A stretch of 64,000 nt of DNA from Albula goreensis (GCA_022829145.1 CM040745.1:14557501-14621500), one strand, 5' to 3'. Shown: positions 14,801-27,091, counted from the stretch's first letter. Numbers and translations: made by a program. Notes: generated from the sequence alone by a model not told the origin.

Positions 14801-15131
14801 AATACAAGCTGGCGGACGGATCACTTCCACCACGGTCCCAGACGAATCAGGCCAGGTAATGATTCAGCCACCCCATGACACGACATGGAAGAGAGAATTC
14901 CTCTGAGCTTGCACACGAGGGCCTGGAGGCTTTTCACCATATAACTGTGAGTGCCTTCCTGTGCTGCGCTGTACAGAGAGGTTCCCACTCTACCTTCTGA
15001 GGAATAACCAATTACACCAGATTCAATTACATTTCTTCCCTATACAGCTATGGCGTATATGGCTTGCAGCTGAAGAGATGAGTATGAGAAAATGTGATTT
15101 GATTTGTTTAAATTTATTGCTGAGGTTTGAA
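8891..15131. other. Intron, no recognisable gene
   Basis: It contains an 18-bp tandem duplication at 12699-12732 (two copies of AGTGCACCACAAGAAC) and a pyrimidine tract at about 13200-13255. The longest open frame, 162 codons on the minus strand at 12804-13292, has no domain and partly translates the pyrimidine tract, so I treat it as chance. Confidence 0.5.
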
Positions 15132-15186
15132 TAATTTACATTCATTCATTTATTTGACAGATGCTTCTATCCAAAGCGAATTACTA
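15132..15186 (-). mobile_element. SINE/LINE 3' tail fragment
   Basis: Read on the minus strand, the segment is TAATTCGCTTTGGATAGAAG, then CATCTGTC and an AAATGAATG-type tail. This is the 3' module shared by many teleost SINEs and their partner LINEs (consensus near GTAAGTCGCTCTGGATAAG). The body of the element is not recognisable to its right, so it is probably a 5'-truncated or decayed copy. Confidence 0.65.
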
Positions 15187-15244
15187 GGCCATCACTGCAG
15201 ACAAGTACAAGCATCACAACAGAACAGACAATAACACCAGGGGT

Positions 15245-15360
15245 GGGCTCCCCAGACATGGATTAAGCCTAGTCCCAGACTAACCACTTTCTTCAGTGGA
15301 GATCTTAATGGAATTTTTCATTTAGTCAAGGACTGAACTTAATGTCTGAGAAACCAGCCC
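15245..15360. mobile_element. Fold-back MITE (non-autonomous DNA transposon), about 116 bp
   Basis: The left end GGGCTCCCCAGACATGG, then ATTAAGCCTAGTCCCAGACT, is an imperfect inverted copy of the right end AGTCAAGGACTGAACTTAAT, then GTCTGAGAAACCAGCCC. The two ends meet in a short centre, so the whole unit can fold into one hairpin. I recall repeats of this type (ATTAAGCCTAGTCC arms, CCAGCCC ends) as abundant in teleost genomes. Mismatches between the arms suggest an old copy. The superfamily is uncertain. Confidence 0.65.
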
Positions 15361-16619
15361 TATGACATTAATGCAGTGCTGACTGAGTGCAGTTTCCCAC
15401 CGTACAAGTGAAATGACATATTAAGTGCACAAGTACTTAATAAATACTATTATAAATTACTTTTAAAGTAAATAAAATCACAATGATGAGTTAAGACAGA
15501 AAAGTCCACATTTGCAGCTATAATTGTAAAACTTGATTACTGAATAGATCAAGGAGAGTTTAAAGTGGAGGGTATTTAACATGACTACTGTCATGTCCAC
15601 TATGCCCATCAAGAATGCAAGACAAAAGCTTTGACTGAGCTGCTGAGTGCATTCTGTTTGCACTCTCAACAGAGTATTTACATGGTTGGGTTTGGACCTG
15701 GTATGACGATTCTGAGGGTCATAATGTTGGCTCATAGCACCACATTAAATTCATGGCAGTTCCTCATGTTGTGCAAGACTTTTGAGTTATCACACACAAA
15801 GGAATTGCACTTGTCAGAAAATGGCTATGAGAACAGCAGAGGGGTGCAAACGAGCACTGAACAAACCTTGTGAGGGTAAGAGCGAGCCATGGAATCTGCG
15901 TTCCAGCCATGGTCACAGAGCTGCGGTTTTCTGAACCTTCCTAGCCCGGTCACCCTAATTGCTTCGGGCGTCTTGTTGGGAGCTTGTGGCTCGTTTGCTG
16001 AGCTTTGATTGGGCTTGAGAACATTTGGCTGCCTGGCAACACTTAGTGAAAGTGGCTGCGTGGACCACCAAGAGACATGTCAGGCAAGAAACTGCACTGT
16101 AATTACTGAGTCTGAAAGGACATTTAAAAGAAAATTCACATTTTAAAATTAAAAAACATTTAAAAGTCCACAGTTTATGTTAAGGTAACACACCATACTG
16201 ATGGTAAATTGAAAGATAGCCAATTCATAAATGACAGTACCATGTCCATAATTAAGAAACATTACCTAATTCTAATAATATTAAATATACCATAAACATT
16301 AATTAATATTTTAAAAAGCAGTGGTGTAACATTTCAGGGGTCCCATCTGTGAAGCCAGATTGGTTCTGGCAGAAAAAAAAGCCTCTTTCAATATCATAAT
16401 GTCCTCCATGTGCACTTGAACATGCTGGAAATGACTTTTAAAACCTGGATTTAATTTGAAAATCCTGTTGGGGTTTGTGCAGTTGGCACGTGGGTTTTTA
16501 ATGAGAGCTAAACTGCCCTAAACCTGGTGATAAACCGGTTGTACCCCCCACGCCCCCCAGTTCCCACCCCACCCCACCCCTCCAGACTCCTGCACAGCCC
16601 ATAGCCAATTTTCCTCTGC
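15361..16619. other. Intron, no recognisable gene
   Basis: AT-rich stretches around 16130-16320 and short frames only. No repeat family is recognised. Confidence 0.4.
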
Positions 16620-16880
16620 CCCCTGCAAGCCTCTTAATTCTGCCGCTTGGAGCATGGCTGTCAGAACTGCCGAGGAGGATGGGAAAACTTCATAGATTAT
16701 TCATGACAGTGTGATTACCGCTGAGGAAGGGGGATGTGGTCGCAGGGAAGGCCCGCGACAAGCTCCACGGCCCCTCCTCTCCCACCTGAGCTCCTCGCTG
16801 CAGAGGAACATTCACACTGCGGCCGTAAAGCAGCCACAACTGTTTCTGTAAATGTGCTTAAAACAAGGTGACCCAAACCT
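16620..16880. promoter_or_regulatory. Candidate conserved non-coding element
   Basis: A moderately CpG-retaining block (about ten CpGs) contains ATAGATTATTCATGACAGTG and GTGATTACCGC, followed by GC-rich sequence and then CGGCCGTAAAGC. It stands out against flanking AT-rich intron. The call rests on composition only. Confidence 0.22.
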
Positions 16881-19398
16881 CAGATCAGAGACTCATCAGC
16901 TATGTCTGCTATCGTGAATTAAAGTGTTCCTGTGGCCTAATTTCAATCACTTGGATTCAGATTTCCATGTTCACTGATGCTCTGATGCCTAAGGTTAACC
17001 TTGGTGTTCTCTTTGCAATAAATGCCCAGTGATTTTAATTCACCTGGTCAAAAACCTTCCTTCTGACAGGACAGTCAAAAACATTGGCTCCCATGTCTTT
17101 TGATTGACTCCAACATACTTTTTCCACCTTTAGGTGATGTGAACAGTTAAAAGTCTTAACATAGAGAGAGGGATGCTTTACAGATCTATAACTCATTTGA
17201 GTGGGTTTGGCTCAAATTAAACTGTTAAATTTGACATAATTTCCATATGCACTGATCAGTGTAGCTCTTCATGATGCTTGCCTAGGTAGAGCACCTGTCC
17301 TAAATTCAGTGAAACCAACCTACTGTTTGCAGGATGAAGCTATTCACATCTTGCCTCTGCAGACTCCCAGTTGGCTAATAAGACTCCAGACAAAAAGCTG
17401 TGATGTGTCAGCCATAGCCTGCGCCTGTTAGTGAACAACTTGACTGTCTAAGTCACTCCGGGTCCCTGATCAGATTATTTCTGATGCAACATCCAGATTT
17501 CACACAGTGTCGTAAGGACACTTTGGGATCTGTGTGGTTGTTTAGACACCCTCTGTGGAGGAGTACAGAGGCCAAAATCCACTCTTCTGCAGAAGCAGCA
17601 GTATTTCTGTGCTTTTATGGTGTGACTAACCTAATCAGGGACACTGTTTGTGCCCCAGTCTTTTGATGCATGGCTTCACACAGTGAACCTGATGATGAAA
17701 GGTGCCTTGCTCTGAACTCGCCTTTCTCCCTGCGCCTTTGCCACTGACAGGTAATGGCTTGGACCAGGCGTACCATTAATCCACATTTGATGTCCCACAG
17801 CACGAATAAAGCCAGGCCATTTCACTTCTACTCCAACCAGAAAAAATACCTGTTTTTAATTACAACCTAGAACCACAATGCTACAATTTTTATTGAACAT
17901 TCACTGAGGGTTAAATACTTTGAGATAGCATAGAAAAACCAAATCTAAAAACCAATTCTAGCAAGTATAATATTAGTCATTTGATGTAGTGGGGAACAGC
18001 AGTTAGCTATTCACTTGTGAACTGACCTGGTGTGCATCTCACACATTTAGAAACATTTTACAATGTGTTAAGAGGATATGCATGCACAGTTGTTAATTAA
18101 AACTTTTTTCTCCACAGACCTTCCTAAAGTCACCTGCTAATTATTATGCCTCTATATATAGGCCTAGTAGACCCTTGAGTAGGCCTCATGTTGAATCAAG
18201 AGACTGTGTGTAGCCTGGAGCTGCGTTAATTAAACACTTCATTAAGACTTGCTAGAGTACTCAACTCATACAAACCAGCAATTAATTTGGCTTGGAGACC
18301 TTGTTCCCTGTTCTGCTGAAGCCTGCACTCAAATACCTCAGTGCTTAAGAATTCTACAGTAAGAACATTATTCTTCTTTTTAATATTAGCAGCCCTCCCC
18401 CCTTTCCCCCAATCTGGAATCACCAAGTTTTGAGTAATCAAAAATGACTGCGTTTCCAGGCACTGTGTCACCCATACCCAGGAGTACGGTAGAGGCATGG
18501 GGCAGCTTGTAATAGATAACTGTAGTAAGTGCATCTCCACTGCAGCTCTGCAGGAACTTGTATTCCTCCTTTTCTGCAGTCCCATGCATTTTTCCACCTG
18601 CGTGAGCCCCTTAACTCATATGGCAGAGGCATGCGTCCTAAATCAGGACTAAGCGGAAGCCATAGAGCTGTGATTTACAGACAGGTGTAAGATGTGCGGA
18701 ACACAAAAACCCCCCACTTGGGCAGCCGGCCTCTACACTAGCAACCTGTAGTTTAGGGAGGATGTTGTATGTAATATGTTACAGTAACGTTGTTCCAGTG
18801 ATCCTCCTCCATGCTGTCAGTAGTAGGATTGTATCCTGTGAAGCTACTGGATCAGGCACAAGCTAGTGCTTTTAGAGTTGAACCTCTAGAAAAGATGAGT
18901 TCTGTCTGAGAGCTGCTTGAAAGCAAATACACCTTAACCTTCAGCTTGGCTAATTAAAACAGGCCTTCATTCAAATGGGTTCTGTTTTTATGACACTCAT
19001 CTTATACTGCTGGATTCCCTATGGAGAGATCTACATTTTTTATGTTTGAAAGAGAAGAGCGTAGACGTGCTAGGAAGTGAACTAGCTGGGCTGGACTGGT
19101 GCCAGAGGAATGTTCTGTTTTAGAGGAAAACATTCAAAGATGTCTATGAGGCAAACAGTCACAACAGAGGAGTAAAAAATGCTCAGCAAAATTGTTCTGC
19201 ACGTTGTGTTTTTTGCTCTGAACTATAAAAAGTGAGACCTGCTGCCATATGAATACAAATGAAGCCACTCAATCTTTCAAAGAGCTGGTGATACTAATAA
19301 AAATGATTATTATTATAATTTGAAATAAGATTTATGAAGTCTTCATGAATCAGCCTAGGTAAAGTGAGTCTCACACTGAAGCTTAATGGTGTAGCAGT
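16881..19398. other. Intron, no recognisable gene
   Basis: Mostly unique-looking sequence. The block at about 18220-18400 is rich in TTAATTA-type sites and could be a minor regulatory element, but support is weak. No transposon is recognised. Confidence 0.35.
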
Positions 19399-19615
19399 GG
19401 GGCAGCAGTGCAGTATGATAGTTAGGGAGCTGGACTTCCAACTCAGAGGAGGTGTGTTTGATTCGCTGATATGGCACTACAGTTGTACTATTGAGCAAGG
19501 CACTTAACCCAAATTGTTCCAGTAAATATAAGTTGCAAAAATGGATAGTGTGCAGAAACGTAAACTGTGTAAGTCGCCCTGGGTAAAGTATCTGCTAAAT
19601 ACCTAAATATAATAG
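19399..19615 (+). mobile_element. tRNA-derived SINE (V-SINE-like), about 215 bp
   Basis: The parts run in order. A tRNA-like head has A-box-like TAGTTAGGGAGCTGG (about 19430) and a decayed B box GTTTGATTCGC (about 19456). A central block follows: TTGAGCAAGGCACTTAACCC (19491-19510) then TTGTTCCAGTAAATAT. The 3' module is GTGTAAGTCGCCCTGG, then GTAAAGTATCTGCTAAATAC, with a short AAATATAATA tail. The order and the centre resemble fish tRNA-derived SINEs with the V-type central domain. The weak B box and substitutions suggest an old, inactive copy. Exact subfamily is not assigned. Confidence 0.8.
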
Positions 19616-20062
19616 AAACAAAGCATGACTGAGACAAATGTGTGACTAAACTAAAGGACTGCCTCTCTCAGTCACTTCTTGAATATGTGTGTATATGTCT
19701 CTGAGTATGTTCTATTTTACTTGGGACAAGCACTTGAACATTTTCTTTGGAATGTGTTCTTTTCATTCTAAAACTCAGCAGTCTGTGCTCTTAAAAAATA
19801 AAAGAATTGCCATGTGTCTTTAAAAGAAACTATGTGTTTGACTGGGTCCTGGCCACTACTTTTCCTATTCTTAAATATTTTCTTTATGATGTACTTGGAC
19901 TGACAAACAAATACTGAAATCTGCTGGAGATCTATGGTCAGTATGGGCAGTAGCCACAAAGTGTAAGACATCAACTGAGCAAAAAAAAAATTGGGCCCCC
20001 TTGTTGCTCAAAAAATGCTCTAAAATAAAGAATTACAATGTGAATTAAAATGTATTCCCATG
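19616..20062. other. Intron, no recognisable gene
   Basis: Unique-looking AT-rich sequence between the SINE and a TG-rich tract. A short A run lies at about 19981-19990. Confidence 0.4.
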
Positions 20063-20063
20063 C

Positions 20064-20155
20064 ATGTGTGTGTGTGTGCTTGGTGCGTGCGTGTGTTTGT
20101 GTGTCCGTTTGTGTGAGAGTGAATGGGTGTGTGTGCATGTATGTGTGCGTGTTGC
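20064..20155 (+). repeat. Imperfect (TG)n tract
   Basis: The tract is TG-rich with frequent interruptions (TGCGTGCG, GTCCGTTTG, GAATGGGTG), about 90 bases. The interruptions show an ageing microsatellite. Reading frames across it translate only the repeat. Confidence 0.75.
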
Positions 20156-20345
20156 CAGTCTCACAACGATGCCAGCCAGCTTCCTCCAAAGCTCATTTAC
20201 AGGGATGGCTGCTTCATTACTGCAGATTATCTCTCCATCCCCTCCAGCGTAATCATTATGTACTTCTGTGTAACCATTACACAGGGCGCTCATGAGCTAC
20301 GGCTTCAGCTCTCTGTTTTAATGGACTGCTCTCAGAACAGTGAAC

Positions 20346-20346
<1 letters not shown>

Positions 20347-20376
<30 letters not shown>
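20347..20376 (+). repeat. (AC)15 microsatellite
   Basis: An uninterrupted AC run of about 30 bases, some 190 bases right of the TG tract at 20.1 kb. The opposite orientation of the two tracts could in principle pair as an inverted repeat. Confidence 0.85.
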
Positions 20377-20378
<2 letters not shown>

Positions 20379-21208
20379 ATTCACTCACTCATCTACTGAG
20401 TGGGCAATTGGTAAGTAATGATTATGGTATTTAAAACGTTGAATCAAACAAGTCCTTTCTTATTGCCGGGGTTTTAGTCATCCAGATTCAAAATGAAGAC
20501 ATTAACAAATAGACTATTCAACTGTCCCAAAGCTCACTACATACTTAATCAGTTAATTAATCTGGTCAGTGTCCAAATTCATTTCAAAGACCAGTTTTTT
20601 TTTTCAAGAATATGCAATTTTATGCATTTATATACATATTTTTAAAGGGCAACCTTTAAAAATACCTTATACAGGGTAAACCTGTATAAAACCTGTATAA
20701 AACAAACAGTGAATTCATTAATATTATTAATGATTCTGTCGGAAAGTGTGACTGAATGTAGATCCCCACAGTAGGTAATTACTCATACATAACTGGAGTT
20801 CCTGGGGTGGGGACAGTTGAGGAACTGGAATTTTCTCTTTATATGATTTGATCTCGGGAGTGGCAGAACATTCAAGTATCAAATTAATCAAAAGGAAAAT
20901 CCCTAATTCAAAATTTACTGTACCAACAATTTGGTGTACAGCAACAGAAAATTAGCCTTCCCTCTGGACAAATACAATAACCTAAGAGAAGAGCCCAAAT
21001 CATTTTATCAATTTATCCCAAATCACTGCTAAGCTCAGCAGGCTGGGAGAGGAAAACCCAGTAGAGTGTGGTTTTCATACGTACAACAAAATGGTGTGAC
21101 TTACAGATAATTAGATAGCGGTTTGACATACCGGTTTGATTTCCACACATGTGTCAGACAAATCTATGATTTATTGCCAAGCTCGAAAATTTCTATTGAT
21201 TTTATTGA
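20377..21208. other. Intron, no recognisable gene
   Basis: AT-rich. A small duplication (ACCTGTATAAA twice) lies near 20681-20702. Nothing else is recognised. Confidence 0.4.
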
Positions 21209-21425
21209 CAGATATAAGAAAAAGGTGACAGACAGGAACAAAAAGGTGTGTTTAATTGATAGGTATGAGAAAAAGGTATTATTTATATAAGGGGTGTGAC
21301 AGAAAGGTGTGCCTTATATAAGAGTGTGAGAGAAAATGTGATTTATATAAGGGTGTGAGAGAAAGGTGAGATTTATATAGGGGTGTGAGAGAAAGATGTG
21401 ATTTGAATAAAGGGTGTGAGACAAG
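21209..21425 (+). repeat. Minisatellite, ~30-bp unit, about seven degenerate copies
   Basis: Units follow GGGTGTGAGAGAAAGGTGTG then ATTTATATAA. The best copies begin near 21291, 21322, 21351, 21381 and 21412. Earlier, more diverged copies extend left to about 21209. The array is purine-skewed on the plus strand and alternates G-rich and TATATAA segments. No gene or known satellite family is recognised. Confidence 0.75.
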
Positions 21426-21469
21426 TGCATGGGTGGCAGTTTAGGAAGGTGTTGGATGTTATCTTTTAT

Positions 21470-21740
21470 AACAACAGAGCCCCAGTGATCCTGCTAATCA
21501 ATCCCAGCAGTGTGAGGCTTGTATTGTGAGCACGTGCACAGTTAAAAGCCAGCCTTTACCCTGAAAAAACACATCAGTATGCACCAGAAGGCAAAGAGAA
21601 TTAAGCTTGATTAGAATTAATACCATCTCAGAAAGGAATGAAGTGAAAACCTACACCGAATGTGCTTCAAAAGGAAAAAAACTTGGCTTTACACACAAAG
21701 GATTCTGTATTAATCGCCTGTCAGGCATTGTCAGAAAAGG
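21470..21740. promoter_or_regulatory. Candidate conserved non-coding element
   Basis: The block contains TGCTAATCAATCCCAGCAG, AGCTTGATTAGAATTAATAC, and GTATTAATCGCCTG, a cluster of homeodomain-like TAAT/ATTA cores within 250 bases of otherwise complex sequence. It lies just right of the minisatellite. Supported only by motif density. Confidence 0.25.
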
Positions 21741-22779
21741 ATGAAATATGGAAGAAAATCATAGAAGAGTCAGTCACGACGCACACTGTCGACACATGCT
21801 CTTCCACACTCCATTAGTGTGGGCGGCCTCAGCGGGAACTAATCGGCCAAAAGAAGCACCAAAATCATGTACCACTACAGAACACATCTGGAGACATTCC
21901 TTCACTGCGTTCACCAATCAGATGCTTGTGTGCCACACAGGAAGTGCCCAAAAATTTACATCCGATTCCCACAGCAAAGATGCCCTGTCTACAACTCACC
22001 ATTTGTGTGAAGTCTCCATTTGAGCTCAGTCGCAGTCCTCTCAGTCAGTGCTGGGCTCAGTTAGTGTTAGTCCCCTATTACCTAGGCAGTATATCCACAC
22101 TGCCCATAATGCTTTGCCATACAGCATGTCATTGCATGGACTTCTTTTCAAATCGGTAAAGGGCTTACTGAATGGATGCGGGAAATGAATCCCAGTCTCT
22201 TGGCCTGCATTGCAGTGACATTTCCACATTACTCAAAGCTCGAGAGGTAAAAGGAAATAATCTTCCTAGTGACGCTTCCTAGCAGTCAGTGAGAAAGAGT
22301 CAGAAGGAAAGGTGAGCCATTAACAACTGCTTGTACCTCTCGCTTTTAATATGAATTATGATAGCAAGTCTTCTCAGTTGTTTTAAAACATATTACACTC
22401 ATTGTCATATTGACCCACACTGCATTCAGGCCTATGCTTGGCAACTCCTGTGAAATACACACACATATTCACATAGATTCAAGTGACACATAAATCAACT
22501 GCATTCACATTCACATGCAATTCCATGCACAAACACAAATGCACGCTATGTACACATTCGCACAGACTAATGCATTGGCACTTTCAAACACAGACACACA
22601 CATACTGTAGACACAAACACTTCTCTCCATCTTCATTTGGGAAAGGGAGCTCAACCCAAGCAATGCCTTCAATTCACAAACCTCCAGCACCTGCACAAAC
22701 ACACTCACAATGGGAGAGAGTCACGTTATTTCCCCTGGCCTCTCTGGTTTAGTGTCTCCCCACAGCTCATAACTCTAGA
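21741..22779. other. Intron with CA-rich cryptic simple sequence
   Basis: From about 22455 to 22720 the plus strand is enriched in interrupted CACA and CACAT words, a decayed microsatellite. No gene is recognised in the remainder. Confidence 0.45.
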
Positions 22780-23020
22780 TCAGCTCTGGATGTATGATTC
22801 CAAAGCAGCCGGCTTTAATGAGCTTGGCCCACTGTTCCCAGATTAATCCTCCTGTGTCCTGACAAGCTCATGTCTGTGAGCGAGAGCCTAGAAATAACGA
22901 CAACAGCTTGGCCAAAGTCTCTGGCGGGAATGCGTTCCACCAGTTTTTTCCACCCACAATAAACTTTATGTTCAAATTATTAATCCAGGCGCAATGTACA
23001 ATCTTCCTGCTCTCTTCTTT
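22780..23020. promoter_or_regulatory. Candidate conserved non-coding element
   Basis: It holds CCAGATTAATCCTCC (a bicoid/OTX-type TAATCC core), GGCTTTAATGAGC, AATTATTAATCCAGGCGC and CACAATAAACTTTATG, in sequence free of simple repeats. Two TAATCC cores about 140 bases apart could be OTX/PITX/GSC-type sites. Composition-based hypothesis. Confidence 0.28.
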
Positions 23021-23149
23021 GTGTGAACAATTAAATTATTTAGGTATACCCTCTGAGACAACTCTATTTCCATTGAAATAGTGCCCTATGGTTAGTTTAT
23101 ATTGTGCATATGATTGGGCATCTTTCAAAAGAAATTAGTTAGGTTTTTG

Positions 23150-23185
23150 ATAGTTGGTAGATCATAGTGCTCTTCTACCAACTAT
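23150..23185. other. Perfect 12-bp inverted repeat with a 12-base loop
   Basis: ATAGTTGGTAGA (23150-23161) is exactly inverted as TCTACCAACTAT (23174-23185). The stem does not extend outward, so it is too short for a typical pre-miRNA. It may be a small MITE relic or chance. Confidence 0.5.
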
Positions 23186-25369
23186 GTGGTTTTCATTTGT
23201 GATTGAATACATTAAATGGGATAACAGCAGAGGAGCAATGTCATGAGTAATTGCATTCATACATCTGATAATGCAATGGCCGAAACATTACACACCTGGA
23301 TAGGCAGTGGGTCACTGGATCGGCTTTTCATTGAGAACACACATGACAAGGAACGGAGATGGAAATAGGAAGTGCTTTTTCAGATGCATGCTGGGATAAG
23401 CGACCCGTTCAATAAATCTGAGCCTCTCTCCCACTGGCAGGACGGCACTTGCCTCACTCTGTCTGGTTTCTATTAAATCCTGGACCCCATTCAAAAAGCA
23501 ACAGCGTGCATCTATGAACACAAAAACTGTACGGCCTATACCAAGGAATCCATTAAAAACCTATTCCTCAATGAATGTTGATTCGGAGTGGGTATGCAAT
23601 TCTCAGCCAGCTTGTGTTATAACCAGTAACTCTGCTTAAAGATTGGTTCCTGGGAAATATGAACTGAATTGGCAAAGATGTATGGTGATTTCTCAATTTC
23701 CAAAAGCTAGCTTTTTACTGCACAGTTTATTGCTGACAAGTCAGTTAAATCTATTTCCAGGCCATAGTGTATAAACCACCTTTGGGTGTCACATGGAGTA
23801 AAAGTGTTCGAATGCCTGTATGTAGTGCAGCTGTGGGTCCCCTGGCTGGTGATTGGGTCCAACCATAGCCACTACTGACTGAGCAATCAGCTCAGTCATG
23901 CTGGGCAATAATAGGAGTTAAGATGGTTAAAAATCTAAAATTTTATCGCTCCCTGGTAATCTCACCTAGCTGGCCAGTCACCTTATAGATCTGTGTACTG
24001 TTTGCATGCTGACTTGAATAGTACAACATCTGAAATGTGGAACGTTAAACTGTGGGACAAAATTGTTATTTGAGGCTGACAGAATAAGATTTGAGTTTGG
24101 GTGGGTAAAGGAATTTCAGACTACAAGTCTGTTTGTACCATATCTCCCCACATCAGAGCAGCCTTTGACACAAATATATGAAAGAGAAAGATGTCAATGT
24201 ACTTTTTACTACAAGCTTAAAGGGGAAGCTGATCAAAATTAATTCACCATTCAATCATTCTCCTATCTGTTGAATCAGTAATCAGGTTAAAGTCTCCTAC
24301 CTGCTGAGCTGGTAATAAGGTTAGACCATAAATGCAGCCTTCTCCCAAAGATAGCCTTTTGGTCATATCACAAACTGCTAGTTCAACATTCAATTCACTC
24401 CCATGATATCCAAAATATGTAGATATCTTACCCTATTACCTACATCTGTTCTTCAGAAGCTCCTCAATTTAGTTTTTTCTAAGCATAAAAATATTCTAGT
24501 TTATTATTCACCCCCAACGTGCTTGAAAACAGAAAATGTACATTAATATCAGCAGATATAATTTGCCACCATGAACACTGGAACGAGCCAAGGACAGCAG
24601 CAGACACAGGACTGTTATATGTATTTAGGAATGCAGAGAATGCTGTCCACAATTGAGTAAAGTGGGAGAAACTAAAGCCACCAATTGTGCTATTACATCC
24701 AATTTCTTAAGCATTACAGTGTATGCCCCATTCACCCTGCTAATGTTCTACTGGAGGAAGGAAAATGTTTTTCAAATACTCCATTAAAAGTAAAGTGTTA
24801 CCAGCCGTGAGCTTGTTTTTCCAGCTCCTCTTTTGTTAGTCGACAAAAACCCCAAACAGCTGTTCCTTTCAGCACAAGCCCTTCAGGTCACAAATATCCC
24901 ACAAGTATGAGGGAGGCAGGGTTATGTTTCAGCATTGTCTCCACCCTTCCACAAAAAGGAAATTAGGTGGTTTAAGTAATCCAAACAAAAAAACTGCAGC
25001 TTCGTAAACTACAAGCATTTTTTATTTATGGGTTTCACGCACATGACGTTTGAAGCACTTTCATCACTTCCAGTATATTATAGCATGTCTAACCAGGACC
25101 CAGTCTTAATGGACAACATGAGCACACAAATTAAAACATCAGGAAAAATACATTTCTGATAAAATTAACCTTCGATTAGATGTCAAATTGATAGTTTTCT
25201 CCCCTGTAAAATGACTGAAACATCACTGACTTTCACTAACAGGTCCTCTCATTAAAGACTTTACATGGCTGTACATAGGGAGCATGATGTCATGTGAAAC
25301 ACACAGATATGAAAGAAGGCCCTGCCAAAAGTGAATCAGAGTGAATCAGGTCTGCGTCTGGTCAAGATC
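23186..25369. other. Intron, no recognisable gene
   Basis: Short random frames and no recognised repeat family. Nothing further seen. Confidence 0.4.
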
Positions 25370-25640
25370 AGCTGTAAACACAACAAAGAGATTCACTTCC
25401 CTCCGCAATTTAAATGCTATTAACACGAGAACCGTTAGTGGAGTCACCCCATCATAGTCTACTTATGCTTAATCACCAATCGGCTGTAAGACGGAGAAGG
25501 CGGTGTGGAGAGAGGGAGAGAGAGAGAGGGATGGGGTGAGCTCCATCAGCTGTGTTAAATTAATGCGATCTTTAAGCGAGCTCTCTCTGGCTCCTCTTCC
25601 GTCATCATTTCCAGTGCCCACAGCCTCTGTCAGAGTCCTA
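25370..25640. promoter_or_regulatory. Candidate conserved non-coding element
   Basis: The block holds CAATTTAAATGCTATTAACA, ATGCTTAATCACCAATCGG, and TTAAATTAATGCGATC followed by AAGCGAGCTC, around a short GAGAGA run (25508-25530). Retained CpGs next to AT-rich homeodomain-like motifs are the only evidence. Confidence 0.22.
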
Positions 25641-26978
25641 AAAGCATTGGATAGTGAGCCGTTTCACACATCTGAGAGAAGTCTTTCAAAACTATAAAAA
25701 CGTTTTCAACACTATGACTTACCCAGACTGTCAGCTTGGCCCAACAAGTTACCAACTGAGGTTTCCAGTCCATGTCTTGCACAGGCGAAAAGTGTGCTGG
25801 GTTTTGCTTTTGCTTATTTGATGAATTAAATTAGTTGGCTACAGAGTTAAGTGCCTTTTTATGGTCTTGCGAGTAAACCAGTGGCACATTTTAAGGTGAC
25901 CCTGTGGTGACCCCTGATCTGCACTGTGGGGCGAGTCAGACATACCATGTCTATGCTGTAGATAGATGCTGTAATGCAAAAATATCTTGGTGAGAATGGG
26001 TGGTATGGGTAAATAATACAGTCATTAAACTAAGTAATAATAATTCAGACATGTAACTTTGAATCAAACTTTAAACATTTAAACAGCATAAATTACACAA
26101 TCTATAAATAATCAGCAATAGCATGTTAGTGCAGGGTGAAAAAAAAACTCAATTTCAGTAAAATATCAGTATGAACTATAGGTCATCAACAAAATTTTAT
26201 GTTCAGGGCAGCAGAAACAGCCGTTTTTTTCTTGTTTTTTATTCATTTACACCATAAATGAGCACACGGTGCTCATTGTTTTCAACACATAAAAATTAGG
26301 CTTCCGGCTAACGAAAGACATTAACTGCCCATTGTAATGTTTTTATTCCACTCTTTCTGAACCAGCTGTGTTGAGCCTACGATAAAATTTACGATTCTAA
26401 ACATTAGTGAATATTTAATTCCATTAAAGCTGGCAATTCTGAGTCACAGTCCATATGCACGACTCAATATTCCATAATGAAATATAATCCTCTAATAAAA
26501 GCTAACAGCTTTTATGAGTTCATGCCAGTGTGTTTTATACTGGATTTCAAGTATAGATGACAGTGACCAGGGTGATATTCCGAATCTGATATCAATACAA
26601 ATGTAACGATCTGCAGTCTCAACCAGATTTATAATAAAAAAATGTCATTCACCAACAATTTGAGACAGCCAAAAGAGACCCATCAGAACGTGACTAAACT
26701 GAGTATTAGCAGAACTCATAATGTGGATAGCCTACATCAATAGCCAAATAGCCAGATCAGTTTGATCATGATTGTGTTTTTGTGGGTCTCCTTATCAATG
26801 AATTTATCTGCAATAAAATAGCAGTAATAACACCTGCAGAACTGACTAATGGAAACAAGAGAGAGAAAAAAAACTGTTGTCTGTACAGTGAAGTTCTGAA
26901 GGTTCGTGTCAGTCATTTCACCACTACCAGTCAATTGGTGATGCTTGTGAAGATATTGCATATTGCACTGTGATGACA
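25641..26978. other. Intron, no recognisable gene
   Basis: AT-rich sequence. CACGGTGCTCATTG near 26265 and several TAAT cores to 26480 are unremarkable individually. No repeat family is recognised. Confidence 0.4.
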
Positions 26979-27091
26979 TGATTGGACAGCAAAAAGATAT
27001 TTTGCTTGACTGTACAGTAGACAGCTATTTTGCCCAATTGGATAGCAGACAGGTATTTTACCTGATTGGACAGCAGAGAACTGTTTTGGCA
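26979..27091 (+). repeat. Degenerate minisatellite, ~28-30-bp unit, four copies
   Basis: Units follow TGATTGGACAGCAGAMAGNT then ATTTTGCC, starting near 26979, 27006, 27036 and 27063. On the minus strand two overlapping frames translate the repeat and show a repeating pattern; this reflects the tandem structure and not a protein. Confidence 0.65.

Noticed and set aside
18226-18597. 123-codon minus-strand open frame
   Set aside because: No recognisable domain or composition bias; treated as chance.
21209-21425. CRISPR-like ~30-bp direct repeats
   Set aside because: The units are contiguous with no unique spacers and the genome is a vertebrate; this is a minisatellite. The same applies at 26979 and 32545.
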